From Phycisphaera sp. (lineage in GTDB: Bacteria > Planctomycetota > Phycisphaerae > Phycisphaerales > Zrk34), in assembly GCA_016125285.1 (NCBI GenBank), contig WGMA01000005.1, positions 164,635 through 228,634 of the forward strand: a stretch of 64,000 bases of DNA, written 5' to 3'. A program made the translations under genes and the position numbers. The notes below the pieces were generated by a model. That model was not told the DNA's origin and searched no databases. It saw nothing but the letters and a program-made list of their open reading frames with translations. The first letter of the stretch is position 1, and each line of letters begins with the position of its first letter. Positions 17,116 through 25,891 of this stretch are shown here, piece after piece.

Positions 17116-19331
17116 GCGACCCGAAAGCGCCGTCTCTGCCGCGACCGCGTCGGCGGCGCGACACCGTCATCGCCGCGGTCGCGATCTTTCTGGGCGTGTT
17201 CGCGCTGTACGCCCGCGCGATCACGTTCGACCAGGTCATCTTCGACGACGAGCTGTTCGTCTTTCAGAACACCCACGTCGCTCAGGGGCTGACGTGGTCG
17301 AACTTCATCTGGGCGATGACGGACACCTCCACCACGGGCTGGTACCCGCTGCACCACCTCAGCTACATGCTCGACACCACGCTGTGGGGCCACGACGCGT
17401 GGGGGTATCACCTGACCAACGTGCTGCTGCACGCGCTGAACGCCGCGTTGCTGTTCGTCGCGCTGCGATGGATGACCGGGTCGCTGTGGGCGAGCGTCGC
17501 GGCGACGCTGCTGTTCGCGGTGCACCCGATGCGCGTCGAGTCGGTGGCGTGGATCTCCGAGCGCAAGGGCGTGCTGTCGGCGTTGTTCTGGGTTTTGACG
17601 ATGCTGGCGTACCTGCGCTACGCGGCGCGACCGACCGTCGCGCGATACGCGCCGATCATGGTGTTCATGGCGCTGGGGCTGATGGCCAAGGCGCTGCTGG
17701 TGACGCTGCCGTGCGCGCTGCTGCTGCTGGACTACTGGCCGCTGCGCCGATGGCGGCCCCATGCCGATCCGACAACCGCGCAGGGCGCGGCCGAACACGC
17801 CGACACGCGCTTTGCCCCCGCGTCGCTCGGCCGATTGATCGTCGAGAAGCTGCCGCTGCTGGGCCTGGCCGTCGTCGACGTGGGCATCATGTACTTCGCG
17901 CAGACGTCCGCCGAGGCGTTCAGCGTCAAGTACCCCAAGCCGCTGCTGACGCGGCTGGTGTACGCCGCCGAGGCGTGCGTGCTGTACATGCGTGACACGG
18001 TCTGGCCGCACGACCTGATGACCCCGCACATGATGCCGAGCGACTTCGCCGTCGGCCCCGCCGTCGGCGCCGCGGCGCTGCTGCTCGTCGTGACGATCGT
18101 GGTCGTGGTCGCGTGGCGTCGCGCCCCGGCGCAGCGCGGCTACCTGCCTGTCGGCTGGCTGTGGTACCTCGGCGTGCTCACGCCGATGCTCGGTGTGGTG
18201 TTTCACCTGCTTGAGTTCTCGCGCGCCGATCGGTACACCTACCTGCCGTCGATCGGCCTGAGCGTGCTGATCGTCTGGCCGATCGCCCGGTTCGTCAGCC
18301 GCCACCCGAAGGCGCGCCTCCCCGTGACGTGCGCCGTCGTCGCCGCCATCGTCGCGCTGTCCGGCGCGACGTACGTGCAGGCCGGTCGTTGGCGCAACGC
18401 CGAGGCGCTGTTTCAGTACACGCTGACCATCGAGCCGGACAACGCCTTCGCCCATCACTTTCTCGCCCAGTACTACGATCACCACAACGATCCGGTGCTC
18501 GCCGAGAAGCACCTGCGTCGCCTCATCGAGGTCGCGCCCGAGGACAACCACCTGGCGCCGCTCGCGCGGTACGACCTGGGCAAGATGCTTGAGGCTCAAG
18601 GCCGGATCGAGGAGGCCGTGCACTGGTACGAGGAGGCGAACCGCGTTTCAGGTGGGCCGGGCAACGACATGGCGCAGGCGCGCCTCGGCGAGTTGGCCTC
18701 GGAACGGGGCGAAACCGACGAGGCCGAGCGACGCTACCGCGCCGCGCTCAAGGCCAACGATCAGCAGATCGACGCGTGGTTCGGCATCGGCATGCTCTTC
18801 GCCGGTCGCGGCGACATGGAATCGGCGCACGCGGCGTTCACGAACGTGACGCGGCTGGACGCGAAACGCGTCGACGCGTGGTACAACCTCGGCCTGGCGC
18901 TCGGCCGACTCAACCGCACCGACGAGGCGCTCGAGGCCCTGCGTCAGGCCACGACACGTGCGCCGCGTAACGCCGACTACCGCCGCGCGTACGGCAACGC
19001 GCTGATGACCGCCAATCGCCCCGCCGAGGCCGCCGAGGCGTACGCCGCCCTGCTCGAACTCGCCCCCGATAACGCCGACACGCGCATGCGGCTCGGCATG
19101 GCGCTGGGCCGCAGCGGCGCGATCGACAAGGCCCTGCCCCACCTCGAGGCCGCCACGCGGCTCGCGCCCGACAAGGCCGTGCACTGGTTCAATCTGGGAA
19201 TGGTCTACCGCGCTCTGCATCGCAACGACGACGCCGCGGCGGCATTCAACAAGGCGTTGGCAGTCGACCCGAAGTTCAACGACGCCCGGCGGCAGCTCGA
19301 CGCGATGCGCGCCGCGCCCGCCAAGCCGTAG
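17112..19331 (+). CDS. Membrane GT-C-like protein with C-terminal TPR repeats, copy 3
   Basis: A 739-residue paralog that starts in an ATGA overlap with copy 2. The first loop has IFDDELF (Asp45-Asp46), followed by GWYPLHHLSYMLDTTLW, HPMRVESVAWISERKGVL and ADRYTYLPSIG. TPR units run from about residue 430 to the end. It ends 12 bp from the convergent prepilin gene of cassette 5. The three proteins are about equally long, so partial redundancy or different acceptor specificity set by the TPR domains is possible. Confidence 0.8.
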   Translation: MSDPKAPSLPRPRRRRDTVIAAVAIFLGVFALYARAITFDQVIFDDELFVFQNTHVAQGLTWSNFIWAMTDTSTTGWYPLHHLSYMLDTTLWGHDAWGYHLTNVLLHALNAALLFVALRWMTGSLWASVAATLLFAVHPMRVESVAWISERKGVLSALFWVLTMLAYLRYAARPTVARYAPIMVFMALGLMAKALLVTLPCALLLLDYWPLRRWRPHADPTTAQGAAEHADTRFAPASLGRLIVEKLPLLGLAVVDVGIMYFAQTSAEAFSVKYPKPLLTRLVYAAEACVLYMRDTVWPHDLMTPHMMPSDFAVGPAVGAAALLLVVTIVVVVAWRRAPAQRGYLPVGWLWYLGVLTPMLGVVFHLLEFSRADRYTYLPSIGLSVLIVWPIARFVSRHPKARLPVTCAVVAAIVALSGATYVQAGRWRNAEALFQYTLTIEPDNAFAHHFLAQYYDHHNDPVLAEKHLRRLIEVAPEDNHLAPLARYDLGKMLEAQGRIEEAVHWYEEANRVSGGPGNDMAQARLGELASERGETDEAERRYRAALKANDQQIDAWFGIGMLFAGRGDMESAHAAFTNVTRLDAKRVDAWYNLGLALGRLNRTDEALEALRQATTRAPRNADYRRAYGNALMTANRPAEAAEAYAALLELAPDNADTRMRLGMALGRSGAIDKALPHLEAATRLAPDKAVHWFNLGMVYRALHRNDDAAAAFNKALAVDPKFNDARRQLDAMRAAPAKP

Positions 19332-19343
19332 CTCCGATCTGAA

Positions 19344-20138
19344 TCACCACCAGCCCTTGATGCCGCCGGTCTTCGTGGACGAGTGACACACGAGCGCGCC
19401 TTGGCTGCGCCAGCGCACCGAGCCGTCGAGGTACGTCGAGTTGACGCCCTCGCCGCCCAGTTGGCCGGGGTCGTCGACGGCGCCGGCGATCGTCATCGAC
19501 GGGCCGTTGCTCGCGTGCGCCAGCGACGTGACGTTCGGCACGACGGTGCCCTGCTCGACGATGTCGCTGAGGAACAGCAGCGTCGGATCGTCGTGGAGCA
19601 TACGCGGCGACTTCGTCCAGGGGCGGTCGGGGTCGTCGCCCGACCACGGCAGGGGCAGCTTGCCGCCGCGCCCGAACAGGTAGAAGAATCCGAGGCGGTG
19701 GCCGAAGCTCGTGTTGCGTTCCCAGTCGCGCCGGTTGGCGCAGTAGAAGATGTCCATCTGGCGGTCGGCGATGAACTCCGTGTCGTTCGGTCCGGTGAAC
19801 TTGAACGGCTCGAGCCCGGCGTACTCCTGGAACCGCTCGAACAGGTCGTGGTTGACCCAGGTGACATGGTCCTGGTTGTCGGTGTCGCGCTGCGTGTCGG
19901 GCAGCTGACTGAACCGGTCGGAGGCGATCGAGAGCACGGTCATGTGCGTCTGGTGCTGACGCGAGGCGCAGACGGCGCGACGTCCGATCTCACGCGAGCG
20001 AGCCATCGACGGCAGCACGATCGACAGCAGCAGCACGAGGATCGACATCACCACGAGCAGCTCGACGATCGTGAAGCCGCGTGCGTCCCGGCGTGTCGTG
20101 CGTCGCGGTCGGCGCGAAGGGATAGCGTGATGGCCCAT
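19344..20138 (-). CDS. Prepilin-like protein (cassette 5)
   Basis: A 264-residue protein with a long basic leader, processing motif GFTIVELLVVMSILVLLLS (about residues 21-39), an IFYCANRRDW element and a C-terminal STYLDGSVRWRSQ segment like the DG motif of its family. It begins 65 bp after the FecR stop, a larger gap than in other cassettes, and converges with the GT-C/TPR gene. Confidence 0.87.
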   Translation of the reverse strand: MGHHAIPSRRPRRTTRRDARGFTIVELLVVMSILVLLLSIVLPSMARSREIGRRAVCASRQHQTHMTVLSIASDRFSQLPDTQRDTDNQDHVTWVNHDLFERFQEYAGLEPFKFTGPNDTEFIADRQMDIFYCANRRDWERNTSFGHRLGFFYLFGRGGKLPLPWSGDDPDRPWTKSPRMLHDDPTLLFLSDIVEQGTVVPNVTSLAHASNGPSMTIAGAVDDPGQLGGEGVNSTYLDGSVRWRSQGALVCHSSTKTGGIKGWW

Positions 20139-20203
20139 GCGGAATCTCCATCAGGTGAGGTTCGTGCTTGCGGAGCCGCCTCGTGCGGAGGCGACGTGTC
20201 GTC

Positions 20204-21697
20204 TTACTTGGAGACGACCAAGACGCGCACCTGGTCGATGGCGCCCGTGGCGGTCAGCTGGAGGAACAGTTCCTTCCGGTCGGCGCTGATGGTCAGCGAA
20301 TCGCTGAATCCGCCGTCGAAGCCACGCCCGCCGTTCGGGGTGGCGTCGTAGATCATGTTGGGCAGGCCGAGCAGTTCGTCGCTGGCCTGGAGGTGCTCGT
20401 CGGAGGCGATGACGCCGAGGATCGGGCGGTCGAACCGCACGGACCCGGCGAGGCTGACGCTCTTGTCGTTGCCGGGCGTGCCGACGGGGTCGAAGTGCAG
20501 CAGGAACACGTCGACCTTCTTGCCGGGGGCGATGACGAAGTTGCCGCTGTCCGACGTGGCCCAGAGGCCGGGCCGGCGCGGGAACGTCACGGTGAGCGGG
20601 TCGACGAGCTTGACGCCCTGCCGCTCGGGGATCAGCGCGATGCGTGCGTTGTGCTCGAAGCGGCCACGCGCCAGCGACGGCGGGGCGTCGATCGAGTGCA
20701 CCGCGCCGCGGACCCGCACCACGCCGTCCGGCAGCGGCGCGGTGATGTGACCGTCGTGCTCGAAGCGAGCGGGACGGAGCGAGACGACCTGCCCGCCGGT
20801 CGGCGCCGTCGGGCCGAACATGCGTGCCTGGCCCTTGGTCAGACGCTGCGCCTCGGACACGTCGCCGTCGGCGCTGCCGACCTCGACGATCCCCTGGAAC
20901 ACGTGCACCTCGGTGCGGTCATTGCCGTCGACCTCGACGCCGAATTCGGTGCCCAGGTCGGTGACCATCGCGGAGGGGGTGTGAACGGTGAAGCCGATGG
21001 CCCACTCCGGCACGTACACGGCGATGCGTCCGCGGAGCAGGCGACAGGCGTTGTCGCCGATCATCTCCAGCTTCGTGTCGCCGAGCATCGTGACGATCGA
21101 GCCGCGACCGAGCACCAGCTGCGCCGACCCGCGACGCAGATGCAGCGCCCCGGGCTCAAGCGACGTGCCGGGCTGAAGCATGTCGGCCGAGGCCTCGTCG
21201 GCCCACTCGGCGTTGGTCACGTCGACGACGGTCGCGACGGTCGTCGGCCGGACCATCGCCGGTGCAACCTCCGCGAGCTCGTCACCACCGTCGTTGTGGC
21301 CGCTTCTGGACAGCGCCATCACCGCCACCACGAGGGAGGCGACGACGACGATCGCCGCGGCGATGCGGGTGAAGTATGCGAAATATGACAGGGCGGGGGC
21401 GGACCCGGAGCTGTGGTCCGCCCCGCCTGTCAGGGCACGCGAAAGGGAATACGTCTCGGGCTGCTCGGCGTCACACGCCATCGGCAGGCCCATCTCCGCG
21501 GTGGCGTTCCACTGCAGGTCGGCGTGCAACGCCATGTACCGCAGGTAGTGCCGCCGCGCCTCGGCGTCGTCGCGGATCAGCTCCGCCAGACGCTCGTGAT
21601 CGGCCGACGTCGCCGTGCCGTCGCAGTAGCGACCGAGCAGCGCCGTCAGTTCGTCGGCGTGCGCGTCGTCGAGATGTTCGTCACGCTCGACGCTCAC
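20204..21697 (-). CDS. FecR anti-sigma factor with a different C-terminal domain (cassette 5)
   Basis: A 497-residue protein starting at GTG 21697, whose GTGA overlaps the sigma stop. Residues 1-105 are the cytoplasmic domain, a transmembrane helix lies near 107-129, and the FecR domain includes VTDLGTEFGVEVDG and VHVFQGIVEVGS. The last ~180 residues contain FLLHFDPVG, RFDRPILGVIASDEHL and a terminal ATGAIDQVRVLVVSK; this resembles the ligand-binding-like beta domains found near surface anchors rather than LamG. It is the presumed partner of the adjacent sigma factor. Confidence 0.85.
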   Translation of the reverse strand: MSVERDEHLDDAHADELTALLGRYCDGTATSADHERLAELIRDDAEARRHYLRYMALHADLQWNATAEMGLPMACDAEQPETYSLSRALTGGADHSSGSAPALSYFAYFTRIAAAIVVVASLVVAVMALSRSGHNDGGDELAEVAPAMVRPTTVATVVDVTNAEWADEASADMLQPGTSLEPGALHLRRGSAQLVLGRGSIVTMLGDTKLEMIGDNACRLLRGRIAVYVPEWAIGFTVHTPSAMVTDLGTEFGVEVDGNDRTEVHVFQGIVEVGSADGDVSEAQRLTKGQARMFGPTAPTGGQVVSLRPARFEHDGHITAPLPDGVVRVRGAVHSIDAPPSLARGRFEHNARIALIPERQGVKLVDPLTVTFPRRPGLWATSDSGNFVIAPGKKVDVFLLHFDPVGTPGNDKSVSLAGSVRFDRPILGVIASDEHLQASDELLGLPNMIYDATPNGGRGFDGGFSDSLTISADRKELFLQLTATGAIDQVRVLVVSK

Positions 21698-22302
21698 GCC
21701 ATCGCCTCCCCGCCGGTCTCGAGCCGACGCTGGATGCACTGAAGCAGGGACACGCGGATGCGACCGAGCGACTTGTAGACCGAGTTGACCGGTCGACCGA
21801 GCTCGTCGGCGACCTCCTTGGCGGTCACGCCGCGCTCGTAGCACCGCTGGACCAGCACGCGGTCGACGTCCCGCAGCCGCTGCATGCAGCGCTGCAGCGC
21901 CGAGCGGCGCTCGTCGAGCTCATCGCTCATCGCCTGGTGCTCGTCGGCGAGCACGTCCAGCGTGCGATCGTCCAGGGGCATGGCCGCGCCGCGGTGCTGT
22001 CGCATGAACCGCAACACCTCGAACCGCGCCACGCCGCAGGACCATCGCACGAATCGCTCGGCTTCCTCGGCCCGATCCGCCCCGCTCTCGAACTCACCGA
22101 ACTTCCGCCAAAGCACCACGCTGGTCTCCTGCAGCACCTCGTCGACGTCCGCGGCGTTCGGCAGGAACGCCCCGATGTAAGCATGCACACGCCGCTGGGC
22201 GACGCTGTACAGACGCAGGAACATCTCGTGGCTGACGGGCTCGGTCGGCCCATTCTCCACAAACCCCGTGTCATGCGTGCTTTGCGTGTCGTGCCCGGTC
22301 AT
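21694..22302 (-). CDS. ECF sigma factor (cassette 5)
   Basis: A 202-residue ECF sigma factor. Region 2 contains VDEVLQETSVVLWRKFGEFE and FVRWSCGVARFEVLRFM; region 4 contains RGVTAKEVADELGRPVNSVY. It closely resembles the cassette 1 factor in region 2 (QNTSVALWRKFGEY there). The N-terminus MTGHDTQSTHD is longer than in the paralogs, and the internal ATG at MFLRLYS is an alternative. Confidence 0.9.
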   Translation of the reverse strand: MTGHDTQSTHDTGFVENGPTEPVSHEMFLRLYSVAQRRVHAYIGAFLPNAADVDEVLQETSVVLWRKFGEFESGADRAEEAERFVRWSCGVARFEVLRFMRQHRGAAMPLDDRTLDVLADEHQAMSDELDERRSALQRCMQRLRDVDRVLVQRCYERGVTAKEVADELGRPVNSVYKSLGRIRVSLLQCIQRRLETGGEAMA

Positions 22303-22351
22303 GTGCGTGCCTGACTGTCGTAATCTGTCCCGCCGTCGGCGGGGTGCTCTC

Positions 22352-22407
22352 TATGTAAGTATCGCGCGCCGGAGGCAAAACCTGTGTCGCCGATCTGATT
22401 TTTTTTC
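22352..22407 (-). promoter_or_regulatory. Candidate promoter of cassette 5 sigma gene
   Basis: On the minus strand GAAAAAAAAT (22398-22407) lies about 40 bp upstream of TACATA (22352-22357), the same arrangement seen before the other cassette sigma genes. Confidence 0.3.
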
Positions 22408-22426
22408 AGGCGAGCGTCTGGAGGGA

Positions 22427-22552
22427 ATTTGCCATTTTCCATTGCTCATTTTCCATTTGCCATTTCAGAGCCCGTACCCAGCATCCACAGCACCTTCGTA
22501 GAGGGTTCCGAAATGGAAAATGACAATTGGAAAATGGTAAATGGAAAATGAA
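22427..22552. repeat. Heptamer-periodic inverted arrays
   Basis: Six 7-bp units of the type ATTTGCC/ATTTTCC (22427-22468) face six units of the type AAATGGA/AAATGGT (22511-22552) across a 42-bp spacer. The arms are reverse-complementary apart from scattered differences, so a long hairpin can form. The surrounding 22303-22625 contains no gene. Confidence 0.75.
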
Positions 22553-22625
22553 GCCCCGCGGCCCGGGTTCGTAGCCAAACGCTCGCTTGACTTTGCCCGC
22601 CCATCGGCCGACCTTAGCCGATTCC

Positions 22626-23858
22626 ATGACGCTCGGAATGATCAACACGCTGGCGGTTTACGTGCATCGGCTCAACCCGTATTTCATCGGGCCCTATGCC
22701 GTGGGGCCGTTCGAGTCGCTGGGGATCCGATGGTACGGGCTGAGCTACGTGATGGGGTTCGTCGCGGCGTGGCTGATCGTCAAGCGGCTGGCGAAACGCG
22801 GCCACGCGTTGATCCCCGTCGATCACGTCAGCGACTTCGTCCTGGCCGTGGCGATCGGCACGGTGCTGGGCGGCCGCCTGGGCTACTGCCTGTTCTACCG
22901 CATCGACCTGTTCTGGGACTTCTCCAGCGAGATGCCCTGGTGGGGCGTGCTGAAGATCAACGAGGGCGGCATGGCCAGCCACGGCGGGATCATCGGCATC
23001 ATGATCGCGTGTGTGATCTACGCGCGGCGACACGCGGTGACCACGCTGCACCTGTTCGACCTGTGCACGTTCACCGGAACGATCGGCGTGTTCTTCGGCC
23101 GGATCGCCAACTTCATCAACTCCGAGCTGCTGGGTCGCCCGTGCGATCCGAACTTCCCGCTGGCGGTGAAGTTCCCCAAGGAGATCACGGAGTGGCCGGT
23201 GCAGATCATGGCGGATCACACGACGTCGGAACAGGCGCAGGGTCTGGCGCACCGGCTGTCGGAGCTGGGTGAGGCGGTGCGGACGCTGGGGCCCGAGCAC
23301 CTCGGCGTGACCGAACCGCAGTGGCAGCAGTCGGTGTCGCACTTCGCGCAGCGTCAGCCGACGCAGGAAGACATCGACATCGTCACGCAGGTGGTGCACA
23401 AGATCGTGGAGGTCGTCAACGGCGACACCGCGGCGGGCCACACGATCACGCAGATGATCGAGCCGGTGCTCGTGGCGCGGCACCCGTCGCAGCTCTACGC
23501 GGCGGGGCTCGAGGGGCTGACGCTGTTTCTGGTGCTCGGCTGGCTGTGGCGCAAGCCGCGTAAGCCGGGCTTCATCGCCGGGGCGTTCCTCGTGGGCTAC
23601 GCGGTCGTGCGGGTGCTCGACGAGCACTGGCGTATGCCCGATGCGCACATCGGCTTCCAGGCGCTGGGGCTGACGCGCGGGCAGTGGCTGAGCATCGGCA
23701 TGTTCGCCATCGGCGTGCTGTGCATGTTCTTCTGGTCGCGGGCCGACCGTCCGCTCGTCGGCGGGTGGGCCACGCCGACGACCGCCCCCGTAGCCGCTTC
23801 GGAAGATCAACCCGCCGATGGGCCCGACGCCGGTGACGCTACCGGGTCGACCCCCTGA
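22626..23858 (+). CDS. lgt: Prolipoprotein diacylglyceryl transferase with an internal insertion
   Basis: A 410-residue inner-membrane enzyme that transfers diacylglycerol from phosphatidylglycerol to the lipobox cysteine of prolipoproteins. MASHGGIIG (residues 116-124) holds the conserved histidine, the Lgt signature GRIANFINSELLGRP is at 158-172, and RHPSQLY is at 285-291. Between the last two lies an insertion of about 100 residues, polar and helical, where most Lgt proteins have a short loop. Starts at 22626 or 22638 are both plausible, and no clear Shine-Dalgarno is present. Lipoproteins encoded nearby (34500-34880, 44776-45267) would be substrates. Confidence 0.92.
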   Translation: MTLGMINTLAVYVHRLNPYFIGPYAVGPFESLGIRWYGLSYVMGFVAAWLIVKRLAKRGHALIPVDHVSDFVLAVAIGTVLGGRLGYCLFYRIDLFWDFSSEMPWWGVLKINEGGMASHGGIIGIMIACVIYARRHAVTTLHLFDLCTFTGTIGVFFGRIANFINSELLGRPCDPNFPLAVKFPKEITEWPVQIMADHTTSEQAQGLAHRLSELGEAVRTLGPEHLGVTEPQWQQSVSHFAQRQPTQEDIDIVTQVVHKIVEVVNGDTAAGHTITQMIEPVLVARHPSQLYAAGLEGLTLFLVLGWLWRKPRKPGFIAGAFLVGYAVVRVLDEHWRMPDAHIGFQALGLTRGQWLSIGMFAIGVLCMFFWSRADRPLVGGWATPTTAPVAASEDQPADGPDAGDATGSTP

Positions 23859-24050
23859 CTCCGGAAAAGCAGGCCAATATCGCGTTTTCCACCTGACTTC
23901 CCTATCCACATCGCCCCGATGCGCGTTAGTGGGACCGGCCAACGATCCAGTCCCAGGTCTGGCAGCGCGCGAACCCGGCGGGGGTCCGCACGCGTACTAT
24001 GAAGAAGTGACTGCACCGATCGTGCCTCAATCACGAAGGAGGACACACAG

Positions 24051-24638
24051 GTGAAACGTCTCTTTCTGTTGTCGATGTTGGCCAGCACGCTGGCGGGCAG
24101 CGGGTCCGCTGACGCGATCGATACGCGCAGCGACGACGACGTGTCGCGGAAGCTCTCCGCCACGTACACCACGAACACCTACACCGGCAGCCCGTACAAG
24201 CGTTACGCGCAGCAGGCGGCGCCCCTCACGCCCGCGGCCGAGGCGACGCTCGAACTGACGCCCGTCCGCGTCGATGCGATCCACGCGAACCACGAGTTCC
24301 TCTGGATGCAGCACGGCGGGCGGATCACCGCGTCGGTCGGCGTCACGCACCTGCCGTTCGGCGTGTCGCATGTGCGAGACATGTACGTCGACCCCGCGCT
24401 GCCCTTCGGCGACGCGCGCGACGCGCTGCTCACCGAGGCCGTCAAACGCTGCCGCGACCGCGATGCGATCAAGCTCGTCATCGATTACGTGCCGGAATTC
24501 AAGGCGGTCGTGGACCACATCGAGGCGCAGCACTGCCGCTTCAGCCGCATGACCCGCAAGGGTGAAGACATGAAGCTGGAGTTCTACCCGGACCTGTACG
24601 TGCAGGACGAGAGCGAAAAGCCCGCGCGGCTGAAGTGA
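24051..24638 (+). CDS. Secreted protein of unknown function
   Basis: A 195-residue protein starting at GTG 24051, chosen because AGGAGG sits nine bases upstream. A signal peptide ([21 protein letters not shown]) covers residues 2-22. The mature part has mixed alpha/beta character, with [18 protein letters not shown] followed by helices and [20 protein letters not shown]; the order recalls an acetyltransferase-like fold, but I would not assign a function. The stop codon runs directly into a 13-unit heptamer array. Confidence 0.75.
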   Translation: MKRLFLLSMLASTLAGSGSADAIDTRSDDDVSRKLSATYTTNTYTGSPYKRYAQQAAPLTPAAEATLELTPVRVDAIHANHEFLWMQHGGRITASVGVTHLPFGVSHVRDMYVDPALPFGDARDALLTEAVKRCRDRDAIKLVIDYVPEFKAVVDHIEAQHCRFSRMTRKGEDMKLEFYPDLYVQDESEKPARLK

Positions 24639-24728
24639 TGCTGGATGCTGGATGCTGGATGCTGGATGCTGGATGCTGGATGCTGGATGCTGGATGCTGG
24701 ATGCTGGATGCTGGATGCTGGATGCTGG
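24638..24728 (+). repeat. Perfect 13 x 7-bp tandem array (ATGCTGG)
   Basis: Thirteen uninterrupted copies of ATGCTGG, the first sharing its A with the TGA stop of the preceding gene. Reverse-complement units (CCAGCAT near 24808, and CCATCCA-GCATCAA-CCATCAC at 24831-24851) follow before lpxA. There are no spacers, so it is not CRISPR. Confidence 0.95.
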
Positions 24729-24868
24729 GGAATCGTATCGGAATGATCATGCCCTGATCCCGACCTGTCGCGCCTTGCTCGCAGTGTCGGGCGTTCGGTG
24801 CGCTGATCCAGCATCGCGAGCGCCAGCGAGCCATCCAGCATCAACCATCACGAGCGAAGCAAGTCCCG

Positions 24869-25699
24869 TCACCGCGGCGTGGTCTTGCGCTTGTCGTCGG
24901 GGCGCTGCGTTTCGAGGTGGCGGCCGTTGGGCGCCTCGGACATCTCGCGGACCGCGTTGAGCAGTTCCATCACGCGCGGGTCGTCGCCGTACTTCGCCTC
25001 GGCCTCTTCGAGCGCGACCGCGAGGCTGTTGGCCTTGCGACCGTACATCAGCATGTAGGCGCTCTTGAGGCGGTCGAGGGTCTCGGCGTCGAACTTGTGG
25101 CGCGTGAGGTGCGTGGTGTTGATGCCGCGGACGCGGGCCGGGTGACCGTCGCAGCGGAGGAACGGCGGGCAGTCGTGCACGACGCCGGCCAGGCCGCCGA
25201 TGAACGCGTACCGCCCGACGCGGACGTAGTGGCTCAGCGCCGCGCCGCCCGACAGCACCGCGTAGTCTTCGACGATCACGTGCCCGGCGAGCAGCACGTT
25301 GTTGGACAGGATGGTGTGGCTGCGGACGTGGCAGTCGTGGGCGACGTGGGCGCCGCACATGATGAAGTTGTGATCGCCGACGCTGGTCAGCCCGCCGCCG
25401 TTCTCGGTGCCGATGTGCATCGTGACGTTTTCACGGATGTCGTTGTGGTCACCGATGACGAGCCTGGCCGACTCGCCACGGAACTTGAGGTCCTGGGGCA
25501 GCTGGCCGAGGCAGACGTGGTGGAACACGCGGTTGTAGGCGCCGATGGTGGTGTCGTTCTCGATGACGCAGTGGACGCCGATGACGGTGCCCTTGCCGAT
25601 GACGGCGCGGGGCCCGATGACGGAGTACGCGCCGACGCGCACGTCGTCCGCGAGCTTGGCGTTGCGGTCGACGACGGCTGTGGGATGGATGTCAGGCAT
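24869..25699 (-). CDS. lpxA: UDP-N-acetylglucosamine acyltransferase
   Basis: A 276-residue left-handed beta-helix acyltransferase catalysing the first step of lipid A synthesis. Hexapeptide repeats begin with IHPTAVVDRNAKLADDVRVG. The block HVAHDCHVRSHTILSNNVLLAGHV holds the catalytic histidine region, and RGINTTHLTRHKF is the usual LpxA C-terminal element. It follows lpxC/fabZ in the same orientation and closes the envelope block. It is slightly longer than the E. coli enzyme (262), with a polar tail. Confidence 0.95.
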   Translation of the reverse strand: MPDIHPTAVVDRNAKLADDVRVGAYSVIGPRAVIGKGTVIGVHCVIENDTTIGAYNRVFHHVCLGQLPQDLKFRGESARLVIGDHNDIRENVTMHIGTENGGGLTSVGDHNFIMCGAHVAHDCHVRSHTILSNNVLLAGHVIVEDYAVLSGGAALSHYVRVGRYAFIGGLAGVVHDCPPFLRCDGHPARVRGINTTHLTRHKFDAETLDRLKSAYMLMYGRKANSLAVALEEAEAKYGDDPRVMELLNAVREMSEAPNGRHLETQRPDDKRKTTPR

Positions 25700-25780
25700 G
25701 GTTTGTCTCGTTCAGTGCGGCACGTGCGGTCACCGCGGGGTGTTCGTGATCAGTCCGCGGTTCGGCCGCACTGTGGAAAT

Positions 25781-25888
25781 GACCAATGAGCAAGCACCAA
25801 TGACCAACATCCGCCATCGATTGTCGGCATGCTGCACCACGATCGCGCGTCGGCGCGTGGCATTGGGCATTGGGATTTGGTCATTGGT
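25781..25888. repeat. Heptamer-periodic inverted arrays between fabZ and lpxA
   Basis: Units GACCAAT-GAGCAAG-CACCAAT-GACCAAC (25781-25808) face CATTGGG-CATTGGG-ATTTGGT-CATTGGT (25861-25888), their approximate reverse complement, across a 52-bp spacer. The right arm ends three bases before the fabZ stop codon. Confidence 0.75.
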
Positions 25889-25891
25889 CAC

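Noticed and set aside
22398..22407. Poly-T run as an intrinsic terminator
   Set aside because: No GC-rich stem precedes it on either strand; it fits better as the A-tract upstream of the cassette 5 sigma gene.
24638..24728. Possible CRISPR array
   Set aside because: The 7-bp units are contiguous with no spacers, and no cas genes are nearby.
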